NCBI GenBank assembly: GCA_047967505.1
Contig: CM106539.1
Source of the DNA: Dipteris shenzhenensis
Taxonomy: Eukaryota; Polypodiophyta; Polypodiopsida; Gleicheniales
Direction: 5' to 3' (one strand)
DNA length: 64,000 nt
The notes under the pieces were generated by a model, which worked only from the letters and a program-made list of their open reading frames with translations, made no database searches and was not told the origin of the DNA. Shown here piece after piece: positions 21,789 through 33,073 of the stretch. Each line of letters begins with the position of its first letter. Within the stretch, counting starts at the first letter, position 1. Both the position numbers and the translations under genes were made by a program.

Positions 21789-24092
21789 TCACATCTTTAT
21801 TTTTCTACTCTTTCCTTGCTCATTTTCCCATATATCCAAAACTCTAGACCAAGATACATTGGAAGGATCGACTTGGTTTGAAACAAGCATCATATGAGCA
21901 TCTAATGTTTCCAACACTAGATTACTTCTATCTATAGTTTTGATTTTATTTTGTCTTGAAAAGCCTCTTTCACACTCTGCTGTACTTGCTGGAATAACCC
22001 ATATGGCTTGCCATAGTCACATCAACTCTGGAAACTGCAAAAACCATTCATCCCCCCCACTGTACACACAAAATTCCCATGCTTTTGGCATCCGTTTATC
22101 AGACCCTGCTGCATATAGCTGCTCCACAAAGTCCTCTCGCTCACTAAGGCACAACTCTTTCTTTGCAACTGGGTGGTAACCGCTGCAGAATTTTTCAAGT
22201 AGCTTTCCAAGCCATTCTTGAGTCTTTGATTCTCGATCATCCACATCCTCTAGATAACTTCTGGGCTCAAAGAACTTAACAGCATTAAAAGTACCCAAAT
22301 CTGTAAATCTGCTATTCAATGCATCAATTACAGCCTGTACAAATGTTCTCCCCAACAATATACTATCATCTATGCTTCCCGTATTATTATCATCATGTTG
22401 AGAAGGCACACTATGCTGCAATAGGATACCATCTTCTTGCTGCTCCTCTCCTTGAGTAGAGGTTGAGGCATTCTTTTGCTTTCTAGGGATTGGAACAAAC
22501 CTTAAATTAAAAATTTTGATTGCATCATTTTTTGTATATTTCAAACCACCTGTAATTGCCATTTTCAAAAAAGGAGCTACATATGTACTCCCCTTTCCAA
22601 AAGGCTTGTTATGGCGTAAAAACATCTTCTTCAAAGTATTAATGGTGTTGTCCAGCTTGCGTCCTATTTCTGTAAGATCAACTACTTCATGTTGAAGGTT
22701 CTTACTCAGGATGTTCAATAATTCCAGCACATCTGCAAGAAGGTTAATAAGAAATTGCACTTGGAATATAGTGGCTGTCTGATAGCCTTTTAAATTCTGA
22801 ACTTTCCAAATTTCCAGAATTGCAGGCATAAGCTCAACAAGCCTCTTCATCACTTGACCTCTAGATAACCATCTAACATCATGGTATCGAAGTGCTTTTA
22901 ACTCAACAATCTCAAAGGCATCCAACAACTCTTTGAATTCATTGTGACGCTTAGTTGACTTGCCTAACCATGTGTAAACACTTGCAGCCAGCTTATCAAC
23001 CACATCCATTTGCCAAAAGCATTTGCTTGCATCCTTTATAGCTAAAGCTTCCCGATGAGCTATACAATGTGTGGCCAATAGCCTAGGAAGAATACTTTGA
23101 AAGCGTGTAACAACTCCTATATTCGATCCTGTCATCACACTAGCACCATCGGTAGCAATAGAAACCATTCTCTTTATGTCAAGCTTCACTTCCTCCAAGA
23201 ACTTCATCATTGCTTGAAATACAGATTCAGCATCACCATCGGACAGAAACACCAAGCGTGTAAACTTTGTGACCTGCTTATTCTCCTTTAAATATGTGAT
23301 ATAAATGATCAAGTGCTTCTCTAATGTGCGATCTGTACTTTCATCAACCATGACAGAAAAGAAAGAACTAGACAGCATTTCTGCACTTAATAGTTCTCGA
23401 AAGTAATTCCGAAGTGCCATCAGAAATTCTCTAGCTGAGACTGGATTTACATAAGAAGCATATTCATCCATTAATGAAATATTTGGCATTTCCATGTAAC
23501 GATTAAACTGGACTAGATGTGGATACTTCTCCAATGGAATATTGAAACAAGAGCAGAAATAAACACACTTCATGAGACATATAATTTGCTCCCTTGCTTT
23601 ATCATGCAATGCATCAAATCGTTCCCTTATTGGACTTCTTTCTCGATCTTTCCAATCTCGAAAGCATATCTCTGCATTTTGATGCTGCTCTGATTTAGAA
23701 TGTGCCTTTAATGCACTTAACTGCAGTGATTGTGCTCCTTCCTTAGCATACACATTTTCTTTTGTAAACTTTGTACAATATTCACACTTCACTAATACCT
23801 TCTCCCCTACTTGCACCTTGTATGCCCAAGGGTATTGCAAGCGCCATTGACTTCGATACCTCCTAACTATCATCCCCTCTCTCTGTTGTGTTACATCATT
23901 GTGTCCCTCAAATTCTTGCATCCCATCCATACTATCATCATGATCCTCATCTCCAAACAAATCTGCATACAACTCCCTATGTTTTTGCGACTGCTCACCA
24001 TGGGTCTCATCACCTACTTTATTGAAAAAAGATAATAAATCACGCCCCTTTCCTTTCTTATTAACACTTCTAGCACTGCTTGAACCTTCCAT
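21789..24092 (-). CDS. hAT transposase of hAT-1, interrupted by one UGA before the dimerisation domain
   Basis: This is a hAT-superfamily DDE transposase of the long, zinc-finger (ZMYM/DUF4371-like) type. The start is the ATG of MEGSSSARSV at 24092; the open frame extends 9 codons further to a GTG, but a splice-acceptor-like tttttctctatag lies there. An N-terminal C-x2-C..H-x5-H finger (CEYCTKF, ALKAHSKSEQH) should bind DNA. Catalytic landmarks are VMVDESTD, IATDGASVMTG, HCIAHREALA and DVRWLSRG. Translation stops at TGA (22017-22019). The same frame then continues for 73 codons with the hAT C-terminal domain (LWQAIWVIPASTAECERGFS), including the third catalytic Glu, to a TGA at 21789. The stop context is TGA CTA. 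It is either a single nonsense mutation or a readthrough site. Confidence 0.85.
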
Positions 24093-24564
24093 AACAGTAA
24101 ATTCGAAAGCAACCAACACCTATAGAGAAAAATATAAAACTGCATCAAAACACACTCTTTCGACTCCACAAAAGAGACACAAGTAATTGCATTAAGATTT
24201 CATAGCTTCACTCACCTTCTACATGTACACGATCTTGCCAGATCTGCTGAATGAGACTTGACAGATGTAATCGAAGACCTCCCATATGATTGCAAGTGTT
24301 GTGCACTTTGCCATTGATTTTGATATTCGCATCTGGACAGTTCATTTGATTTGAGCGATCTTAAGTGGAGTAGCATACCTCCCACGGTCCACCATTCCAG
24401 GGACTGCAGCTGCTGTCTCCAACATCATCGCTCGACACCCATACCGTTTCTGCATCCAAGATTCAACTGACTCACATACTGAAAAAGAGATCTTCAACAG
24501 CCCTGCAGCAGTAGAAAGGACATCTAGAAAAGCAGACAGGGATGGGCAGCTGGCTGAGCTTCCG

Positions 24565-25122
24565 CTACAAAGGGAGGAGGAGTAGGAAGAAAGAGAGGCA
24601 GATTAAGGGAAAAAGATGCAGGAGAGGACTCAGGTACGTCTGTTGCTTCAAGGTCACCATAAAATTCTGGAGTAACGATCTTCTCCACCGAATAGCCACT
24701 GAACAAGCTGCTAAAGCTCCTATGTTACCAGCAACTAGAAAGCCGTTTACCCGTGCTAGGAATAGAGGCCCAAGGAAGGGAGTCAGAAATGCTAACGCCG
24801 TACTCACTACCAGAAGGCCTATCCATACCCACATGGCGCGTTGCTTGCTTGCTTGATGTTTGACGTCGTCGCACGATTTGATCACTTTCTCGCACGCCGC
24901 CTTGGCCACATCCAGGTAGTCGAGAATGTCTTTGTGCAAGTTTTGCCGCTGCACGTTTACAAGCTTCAGCTCCTCCAACGCACGAGCCCTCGCCTCACCG
25001 TCTCCAATCATCTCGATCACCGCACTGAGCCTTCTCACTTTTTCGGTGGCGTCATAGTAGGCACCAAGAATTCCATAGTTTTCATCAAGTATTCGACTGG
25101 GAGAGCCTCGGATCAAAGCCAT
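24565..25122 (-). CDS. Hypothetical membrane protein ORF inside hAT-1
   Basis: This 185-aa ORF starts MALIRGSPSRILDENYGIL. An N-terminal half rich in charged helix (ALEELKLVNVQRQNLHKDIL) looks coiled-coil-like. Two hydrophobic segments follow (WVWIGLLVVSTALAFLTPF and VAGNIGALAACSVAI), and the C-terminal end is Leu/Phe-rich. I do not recognise the family. It lies on the transposase strand, just upstream of the transposase and within the TIRs, and is GC-richer than the transposase gene. Additional open minus-strand frames continue to about 25342, so it may be one exon of a captured host gene, but I could not find a convincing intron chain. The last residues after about 160 may be read-on past an exon end. 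Confidence 0.4.
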   Translation of the reverse strand: MALIRGSPSRILDENYGILGAYYDATEKVRRLSAVIEMIGDGEARARALEELKLVNVQRQNLHKDILDYLDVAKAACEKVIKSCDDVKHQASKQRAMWVWIGLLVVSTALAFLTPFLGPLFLARVNGFLVAGNIGALAACSVAIRWRRSLLQNFMVTLKQQTYLSPLLHLFPLICLSFFLLLLPL

Positions 25123-26952
25123 GATAGAGTCGTCCAGTTCCTTGACGCTGGACTAGATGACCAAAGTGTTAAGAGGTCGGCTGCCCTGGCCTTACAACAG
25201 TTTCTTGCTCCCTATTATGGTCCCGAAATTCCCGATTCGCAAATCCAGCTTCCGTTGGCTCACAAGGTCGACATCCTAGAATCAACTCCCTTGGTTCTTC
25301 CGCAATTTCCAGGACATTAGTAATCTTGAGTTTGAAATTAGTCTGAATTTTAACCTACGGCGGGCAGCAGAAAAGGCGAAATTTTGTTTCATCACTACGA
25401 AGTGAATGTGACTGCTGAAAGAGAGGAATGCTGCAATGGCGATATTGCGCAATGTGCATCAAATTCAATGCGACTAACTTACGGCGAGATGACGAAGAGC
25501 AAACAAATCGCGTTGCAGCTTCCACAGATGGGATGATTGTGAAATTTTCAATTCACTGGGCGAAGGATGCGACTCCCTAAGCTTACTGAAGAGGAGAGAA
25601 CGACTAACTGGCGGCTTCCATGGCCTCAAATTGAGGGACGAAGATGAGGAGTTGTAAACCGACCTAAGGTCCGAAGAATGGTTTTGACTCTGGATTCCCC
25701 TGCATTACCTTCTCGCTCCTGCAGGATCCTCTCATGCTTTCCAACAGTCATCTCCAGCGGCAACATTATAATACATATCATACCTTCCGTCAACGGACGA
25801 AAGGACAAAAGGCAAGCCACGGACGTCAATCTCACAGCTCCGTCCATCCGATTATCAACAGATTCAAGGTTCCAAACAGAAAAACAGTACTCATACATGT
25901 AGTATTTCAGTCAAACAGAACAAAGGCGGCATGCCCGGGCAACCCTCGATCATCGATGACAGTGAAATACCAAAAACGACAAAGTAGAAAACCGAGATTC
26001 GAGAATCGAGACCAAAAAACACAACCTGTGAGTACCTGGAAAAACAAGTTTGTTGGCCATCGAAGCGCCTTCACTATCCACAAAGCAAACTTGTCTATCA
26101 ACGTATCCGCCTCTTGAGATCGATTTTTGTGTCGGACAAGGAAGGGAGGAGGAGGAGGAGGACTCAGGAGACAAGTGAGGACTCAGGAGGAGGAGCAAGG
26201 AAGCGAAGACGAAGAAGAGAAAGGAAGAAGGCCCGATTTGGGGGCAGGGATCGATGGAGGTTTTATAGGGGGGAGGACTCCCTCCCCTTCGCCCTCAAAG
26301 CCTTCAACACCTCCAGGCTCCCACCCCGATTCCTTCCTCCGCTCCCTCAATGAGGAACGCCTCCGCCTCCACCACCCTTTCCTCCCTACGCTGCACTGCT
26401 GCTTCCAGCACGGCTTTCACCGATTCCTTGTGCTTGTATGTAATGCACCGCAGATTCTACGCTGTGGAGATTGTGCTCGCTTTGGAACACCTGCACCAAC
26501 TGGGATAATAGGAGATTGGAATGGATTGGACTGAATGATTCTGAGAGAGGGGGAAAGAGATGGATGGAAAACAGAGATAGAGGAGAGAGCTCAGAGGATA
26601 TGGAGCGAAAGAACAGCGGGAGAGGTGAAAAATGCAAGCTTGGTTGGCTATGGCAGTTGGAGCCATTGGCGGGACTAATTAAATTGGAGTGGGTGGCTCA
26701 CACGAGCCACCACTCAAAATCATTCATGCTCTTTGGATTCCCTAAGATCGGAATCCGGATTTCATCTAAACATATGAAATTTTTTTTTTAAAACCAGTTT
26801 TTCATTTGACAATTAAAATAGATTGACGTTTTTCATGTGAAAATGACAAAAGCTATTTTGCATTGTCATTTGACAAAGAAATTCTAAATCAATGTGTAAT
26901 TGATACAAAAAAGGGCTAATGACATAGATATCCTTGTCAAATTTTGTCCCTG
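25123..26952. other. GC-richer right half of hAT-1, probable promoter/leader or captured DNA
   Basis: The sequence is CpG-containing and purine-rich in places (26.14-26.25 kb, gaggaggagg runs). It has short ORFs on both strands, for example 26127-26534 plus, without recognisable domains. Composition returns to AT-rich in the last 200 bp before the TIR. No second transposon gene is recognised. Confidence 0.45.
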
Positions 26953-26960
26953 CACCCCAG

Positions 26961-28060
26961 GCTCCCAACATCCATTGGGATTGGTTGCCAGTTTATAGCA
27001 GGGCACTGGGGCAGCTAAGGAGTTTAAAGAAAAGTGTCAATATTGCCTGTGATTTGCTGTGAAGCCACTGGTGAGTAATTATAAATTGGGATGCTAGGCG
27101 GCAGCAAGAGAATCGGTAAAAAACTACGTTACAATCACGGAGAGTGCCTTCAGACAAGGGTTCAATAAATGGAAGAGGTATTGCAGCTGCAATAAATGGA
27201 AGAGGTATGCCGCGACGCCGTAAATGTGAGACCACATGCCGCTAGAGAGCTAATGTAAGCGCAAGTGCTGTTGAACTTATAGTCATGTCAATGCTAAAGA
27301 GGCCCAGGATAGTACCAAAAATCTAATAACGGCTGCAACAGTAAGGCGAAATAAGAGCAAACGGGTAAATAAAAGGGCATAGCATATTAGTTGATGCTAG
27401 AAGAGACGAGATCGAACGATGAATCCACTTTCTGTTTCTTTCTTGAAAGAAACGGGAAAATTTTAGGAACCTCTATTTCCGTTGATTTTCGAAAAACCTT
27501 TCTATATATAGAAGTCGGAGCCTGGAGGTCATGGATTAGTCACCGGGCAAAAGGTTGGGCTATAAATTCTCCGAACTTGAAATTATTTGCAGGGCTGCAG
27601 CAACGAACTCCGTGGCTTCATCAGTACGAGAATTTAGAAAGATAATAACAGGAAGTCCAGGAGGCACAGTAAATGATGAAGATCCAGAGAAAAGTAGCAT
27701 ATAGTTAATTACGACTCACGAGTCAATCAGCATGTATAGGCCAATGGCCATTTTATCCAATCTCTCGTAGCAGCAATGCAGCCTACACGGTTACACCCTG
27801 CAGCAGCAACGTATCGTTAGAAACTACTTTGACGGAGTCTACGGCTCTATCCTACTACCTAGTCGTGAGAAGCAACCCGACAAATATCCATTGGAGGACG
27901 GGCCCCGAGTCCCGACGACTCGCGACGAGCCTAAAAACATGAGTACAGAAGCAATAGATTTGAGCGCGATTTCCAGAGCTGAAAGTACAGTGACACTGTA
28001 CACATTGATAAGCAGTTACGAAGCAACGAGTTGGCATGATTGCGGGCAGAAAAGGTTACG
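26961..28060. other. Intergenic and upstream sequence of the proline-rich protein gene
   Basis: No gene is recognised. An 84-aa plus-strand ORF at 27391-27645 has no domain I know. The last few hundred bases are the likely promoter of the gene at 28154. Confidence 0.5.
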
Positions 28061-28071
28061 ACGGAGGGCAC

Positions 28072-28079
28072 TATATAAA
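28072..28079 (+). promoter_or_regulatory. TATA box of the proline-rich protein gene
   Basis: tatataaa within ggcactatataaagcg. With transcription starting about 30 bp downstream, the ATG at 28088 would lie upstream of the start site. This favours the ATG at 28154 as the real initiator. Confidence 0.65.
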
Positions 28080-28153
28080 GCGCAGAGATGAAGCCAATTT
28101 TTGCATGCGACGTTGGCTCGGAACTTGATCGTGTAGACTCTGCTGCCTTTCAG

Positions 28154-29554
28154 ATGGGGACCTTGGCTTCCTTGGCAGCTGCCATGGTGGTGATGGTGTT
28201 TGCTATGGTTTTAGTGAATTGCAGTCCTCAAACTAATAGTCTGTGCGATGGTGATGGCAAAAAGGGATGCAGTCCATGGCCACCACCTCCAAAGCTCAGC
28301 TCCCCTCCTCCTCCCACATGTCCTCCCCCTCCTAAAACACCCCCTCCCAGTAGCTCCCCCCCTCCTCCACCTCCCTCCACCCCCGCTCCTAGCACCTCCC
28401 CGCCTCCTCCACCCCCTGCTACCAGCCCCCCTCCTCCTCCTCCTGCTAAGACACCCCCTCCCAGTAGCTCCCCACCTCCTCCACCTCCCGCCACTAGTAG
28501 CCCTCCCCCCCCTCCCAATAGTTCCCCACCTCCTCCACCCTCCGCTACACCCCCTCCAAGCAGCTCCCCATCTCCTCCACCCACTCGCAGCCCTCCACCC
28601 CCTCCACCTCCTACGACACCCGCTCCTAGTAGTTCCCCACCACCTCCACCTCCCACATCACCCCCTCCAAGCAGCTCCCCACCTCCTCCACCTCCTAGCA
28701 GCCCTCCTCCCCCTCCACCTCCTACGACACCCCCTCCAAGCAGCTCCCCACCACCTCCACCTCCCACAACACCCCCTCCCAGCAGCTCCCCACCACCTCC
28801 ACCTCCCACAACACCCCCTCCCAGCAGCTCTCCACCTCCTCCACCTCCTAGCAGCCCTCCACCTCCTACGACACCCCCTCCAAGCAGCTCCCCACCACCT
28901 CCACCTCCCACAACACCCCCTCCAAGCAGCTCTCCACCTCCTCCTCCTCCTAGCAGCCCTCCTCCCCCTCCACCTCCTACTACACCCCGTCCAAGCAGCT
29001 CCCCACCTCCTCCACCTCCAAGTAGACCTCCGCCCCCGCCACCTCCTACGACACCTCCTCCAAGCAGCTCCCCACCTCCTCCACCTCCGAGTAGCCCTCC
29101 ACCCCCTTCACCTCCTACGACACCCCCTCCAAGCAGCTCTCCACCACCTCCACCTCCTCCAAACAGCTCCCCACCTCCTCCACCTCCAAGTACAAGCCCC
29201 CCACCTCCTCCTCCCAGCAGCCCCCCTCCAGGAGTACCACCACCTCCCAGCAACAGCCCACCACCTCCGCCTCCCGTATCATTCCGTCCACCACCACCAC
29301 CTCCGAGCAACCCCTCACCACCTCCCCCTTTGAGTGCACCGCCTCCGCCTCCTGCCGGTGGTACATGCCCCCCTTCCAAAGTTTCAGGGTGTTCAGTCTG
29401 CAATCCCCCGTCCCAGTCTTGTTGCAACTATCTTGAGGCTTTAATTGGTATTGGGCTGAACGTGAAAATCTGCTTGGCACTCTACTTAACGCCTCTAGGC
29501 TTACTGGGGGAACTCAGCGTTATCGCGCAGACATGCCCAGGTATATTCGCCTAA
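28154..29554 (+). CDS. Hybrid proline-rich cell-wall protein with Cys-rich C-terminal domain
   Basis: The predicted protein is a secreted structural wall protein of 466 aa. The start was chosen because the TATA box at 28072 is too close to the upstream in-frame ATG at 28088, and because this ATG opens directly into a signal peptide (MGTLASLAAAMVVMVFAMVL). After a short Cys-containing linker come about 330 residues of extensin-like repeats: SSPPPPPP alternating with TTPPPS or SSPPPP. The serine-proline runs are expected targets of prolyl hydroxylation and arabinosylation. The C-terminal 65 residues (CPPSKVSGCSVCNPP, SCCNYLEALIGIG, KICLALYL, QTCPGIFA) resemble the eight-cysteine fold of hybrid proline-rich proteins. 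The spacing is compressed and the usual C-x-C is reduced to one Cys. It is a single open exon ending TAA and the best host gene in the window. Repeat length is likely variable between individuals. Confidence 0.85.
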   Translation: MGTLASLAAAMVVMVFAMVLVNCSPQTNSLCDGDGKKGCSPWPPPPKLSSPPPPTCPPPPKTPPPSSSPPPPPPSTPAPSTSPPPPPPATSPPPPPPAKTPPPSSSPPPPPPATSSPPPPPNSSPPPPPSATPPPSSSPSPPPTRSPPPPPPPTTPAPSSSPPPPPPTSPPPSSSPPPPPPSSPPPPPPPTTPPPSSSPPPPPPTTPPPSSSPPPPPPTTPPPSSSPPPPPPSSPPPPTTPPPSSSPPPPPPTTPPPSSSPPPPPPSSPPPPPPPTTPRPSSSPPPPPPSRPPPPPPPTTPPPSSSPPPPPPSSPPPPSPPTTPPPSSSPPPPPPPNSSPPPPPPSTSPPPPPPSSPPPGVPPPPSNSPPPPPPVSFRPPPPPPSNPSPPPPLSAPPPPPAGGTCPPSKVSGCSVCNPPSQSCCNYLEALIGIGLNVKICLALYLTPLGLLGELSVIAQTCPGIFA

Positions 29555-31759
29555 AGAGGAGCGAATTATACTTCTACCGCAGCTGGTCCTAGTTATCTAA
29601 GATATGGTTAGTTTGTCTACGAACGATAAAGCAGCTTATGTAATGTCCGACGGAAGGAACATGCCGATATTCCTTTTTTTGTTTAGCCTTTTATAAATCA
29701 TTGCTCCAAGGCGTTCTTTTACATACCAACTTGCGTCGGGCAGCGTAACTACGCCCGTATCTACAAAGCGACTTGAGTTGCGACTTGTCCATGAAGTTTC
29801 CTAACGATCGTATGTATGTACTTCCAACTCCCTCGCCGTAACGACTAACGAGACACCGTTTAGCTGCAGCAAAATGAGCGTGACATGTTTACTTGCCGTT
29901 CTCTAACTCCGAGTTTGATCTTAAATTAGAGTCGAAGATTTGGTCTCTCCACCATCACGCCATGGCTTGCTCAAAGATTCCTACATGTCACTAAAAAGTT
30001 CGTGAAGTAAGGTGTAGTTTGTGAAAATTAAGTATAAAAGAAAGGGGAGCTTGCCAAATGAGGACTTACACCTAAATTCAAGATGAGAAGTCAATAGAAA
30101 GCGGTTTGAGTAGTAGCCTTCCACGTTAACATATTGGGATCAAAATTTAGGAAGTGGAAAGCTAACCTTGATGAACAACTAGAATCTCTAGGGGATGAAA
30201 CTTTCGGGGTCATGCTTGATCCACACACTTAGCTTGCAGTATGCTTATAGTTAACCCTCACTACATATATATGTCCTCGTGAAGGCTCTAAGCTCTTTCT
30301 AACTTATAGTCCCATCACCTCTTATAAATTAGCTCCCTCTTGCAAAGATTGCCATTCTATCTTCCACATCGAAGTCTCCAACTAGAGCAATATACTACCA
30401 GGAAACTTTGGGGCTCATTCCCAATCCCGCCCGTCAATCCATGCTAACAAAGACAACATCTCAAATTTTCCTAGAAGGTAACTACATGTACGATATATGG
30501 TGTTAATGTCTCCATTGCAAAACCACCTAGGTCATATCCTACCAGCATATTTTTCCTTTGAGTTGGGTCCCACAGATAGTGGATTTTCTATGGATCTAAG
30601 TTGAAATATGTAGTAGTATGTTTGCATTCTAGGCTCTCTATTGACAAATATTCGAGTGGAAATACTCAAAAGTTTTGGAGCACCTAAGTGTTAGGCGCTT
30701 TGAGCTTCGATTACCTTTGCAGAAAGAAAGCCGTAAGTAGTTGTAGTACTGAAACATCATGGCTTATTGATTCATGGATATGTTAAATCTAACAAACAAT
30801 CTCATTGATCCATCTATTTTGTACAGAGTCAACACCGGTACTAACAACTAATGCTATTGGATATACTTTTGTGTGGAAATATGGAGAATGATGTAACAAT
30901 GCTATCTACTTATAGTAACTACCAATAGACGAGCGCCCTTGACTCCTCTCCTACTTGTGTGTGCAATAGGTGGGGAGGGCAGGTAGGGGAGGGTGCAAGA
31001 GGAGGGAGGGAATTTCCCCCCCTCCCCAAGTGTCCCCTCCAAATCTGCATGCAACATGTGGAGTAGTTGGGTGGGAGAGGCAACAAGGATTGCCCACTTC
31101 CATCCTCTACCCCCTTTTCATTCGTGTTGCATGTGCAATAATAATGAAAGGGAAAGAGGGGAGAGCAGAGCAATTGGGGCATTGGTGGGTGGGTGGGGGG
31201 GGGGAATGCTCTTGGAGAACATAGGGATCCTATATTTTTTTGCTCATTATAGCAAATTGACAAGTATGGAAGGTTTGAAGAGGACTCCCAAGCAAAAGGC
31301 AATGGACTCCACAGATTGTTAATGGATAATGTGCCCTCAATCCATGAAGACATCAACACAATGCATGACATCATCCATGTATATCCCCTTTGACACATGT
31401 CAATAATCGTTATTTGACCATAGCTCGGTAAAGTCTTTGAACCTATTGATTGCCTCTTCAAATTGTTTAATGTCGAAGAACATCTTATGAATAGACCAAG
31501 CATGTGATACCACATTGCAATCAATTTAAAGTCTCTCTTTTACATGGCACAAAAAAGTTTCAATTCTATCGTGGATGCTATATGAGCAACCGTAGGGGAC
31601 AAATTCATGAACCTAGCTCACTTGATTATCATGTACATTAGGCTCAGCACAGAATTTCAGGCTTTGATACCATGTTTGAAATAGACATTACATCATGTAA
31701 TACAAAGGAGAAGAGAGTGCAATAGATGATAAGCTTAAGTGGAAGTTTAGAGGTGTGTT
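29555..31759. other. Intergenic sequence with a possible LTR-retroelement relic
   Basis: No gene is recognised. A purine-rich/GC-rich stretch lies at 30.96-31.2 kb. At about 31656-31668 the minus strand reads tggtatcaaagcc, a Copia-type primer-binding site, preceded by tttgaaatag-type sequence that could be an LTR edge. No coding remnant accompanies it, so I leave it as a possible relic. Confidence 0.4.
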
Positions 31760-32141
31760 TATTCATGAACCATCCTACGCATGAAGGTCAACTTGATCCA
31801 CAACCACCCTTTTTGAAGGCAACTGATTGGATGACGTCTTGGAGGGAGAATTGAGAGGGGCCTCCTTGTGGTATGAAGATCGATACTTCACGAGCTTCCA
31901 TGATATTGGGGTTAGTTGCAAATCAATCATCTATTGGATCCCATGGATATCTTCAAGAATGTGGGGGCCTCAATTTTGGCACACTTGGTTGGTGACAAAG
32001 ACACAAGAGGAATGTCAGAAGACTTGTGAGGCATGGATAGGATGCCTCACTTGTGGCCCAAAATGCGTGGTCCAAAGTGGTTCTCTCGAAAGCACCATTG
32101 ATCCTTTCCAAGAGAGAAAAGGCAACAGTTAAGGTAGGCAT
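31760..32141 (+). pseudogene. CACTA fragment D, TNP2 part (left of insertion B)
   Basis: The plus strand carries a degraded copy of the segment found at 3498-3818 in element A: LKATDWMTSWRE, the bases for QSSIGSHGYLQECGG (the DPMHIFKNVG region) and an acidic/basic tail, with frameshifts. It stops at the duplication cat where CACTA-B inserted. The rest of the same fragment resumes at 38808. Confidence 0.65.
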
Positions 32142-32234
32142 CACTACTACACACGGGTCCTATTCTGATGCTTAAGCACCAATGTTTAGTGTGCACGGGG
32201 TGCTAATTGTCGATAACCAAAGAGGGATTCGTTA

Positions 32235-32400
32235 AGTGTCTCTATATAGTGACTTAAGGCAAGTGTCGCTATATAGTGACATTTAAAGAGCATCGCTATA
32301 TAGCGACACTTATTAGAATTGTAAATGGTCGCTATATAGCAATACTTATTAGACTTGTGAATGGTCGCTATATAGCAACACTGAGACAATTTCTTATATC
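32235..32400. repeat. Subterminal palindromic repeats of CACTA-B
   Basis: About five spaced copies of gtcgctatatag(c/t)gac-type motifs. A smaller set near the other end is at 38630-38720. Confidence 0.75.
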
Positions 32401-33073
32401 GACATTTTACAGAGTGTTTTTTCCCATACCGACTTTAAAAGATAGTTTTTCCCAATGACAATTTTTTTTCCTTTTCATACATGTTTGATCCTTTGAGAGA
32501 ATAAAAGTACAAGAGCATGTACATCAAGCCTTTGAAGCTCATATATTCATGTCCAAGTTGGAGATGAAAAAAATCAATGCAGAGCATTTACATCAAGTGC
32601 TTTCATCATGAGCCAAGTCTAACATGCCAAACAAGTCTATCTCTAACTCTATACTGAGTTAATCTCCTATATCATCATCGTACTCTAGCATTGTACGTTC
32701 ACCTAATACTTGATCATCTTCCTCAATAAAGTGTAATGATTCTTGATGATCGTCATCTTCTTCCCCAATATTGTGATCTCCATCTTCCTCCTGTATGATG
32801 TCATTATGCGCATCTTCCTCTTGGCTCATATTGTACTCATCATCTTCTTCGCTAGATCCATCCGGATCAATTGGATCTGACATTGGTAGTGGCATCTCCA
32901 TATCCACATCTCTATCTTAAAAATTCTGCTTACTTCGTGGTGCAACTTGGATCATGTACCATCATCTTGGATCAGAACGATCCGGATGAAAAACCACCTA
33001 TATTGAAGATGGGTGCCAAATGCCATCAATTATATATAAGAAATTATGCTTAAGTACATGTATCAATGGATCT

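Larger units (their letters stand above)
21550..26952 (-). mobile_element. Complete hAT transposon hAT-1 (5.4 kb)
   Basis: The left terminus is CAGGGACAAAAATT. The right terminus on the minus strand is CAGGGACAAAATTTGAC. The element is flanked by a perfect 8-bp duplication caccccag (21542-21549 and 26953-26960), as expected of hAT. It holds a transposase gene at the left (minus strand) and about 2.8 kb of GC-richer sequence upstream of it, with an unrelated ORF at 24565-25122. The extra sequence may be a long promoter and leader region or captured host DNA. Confidence 0.93.

Noticed and set aside
25123-25342. Spliced upstream exons for the membrane-protein ORF in hAT-1
   Set aside because: The in-frame donor/acceptor pair would leave a 43-bp intron, too short for plants. 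A longer alternative changes frame.
27391-27645. Organelle-derived insertion
   Set aside because: The composition and an 84-aa ORF looked somewhat organelle-like, but I could not match any gene. A search against mitochondrial genomes would decide.
28228-29427. 399-aa glycine-rich ORF on the minus strand
   Set aside because: It is the antisense shadow of the proline-rich coding repeat. It has no promoter or signal peptide of its own.
31656-31690. Another full LTR retrotransposon
   Set aside because: A primer-binding-site-like word on the minus strand is present, but no LTR pair, TSD or coding remnant could be found.
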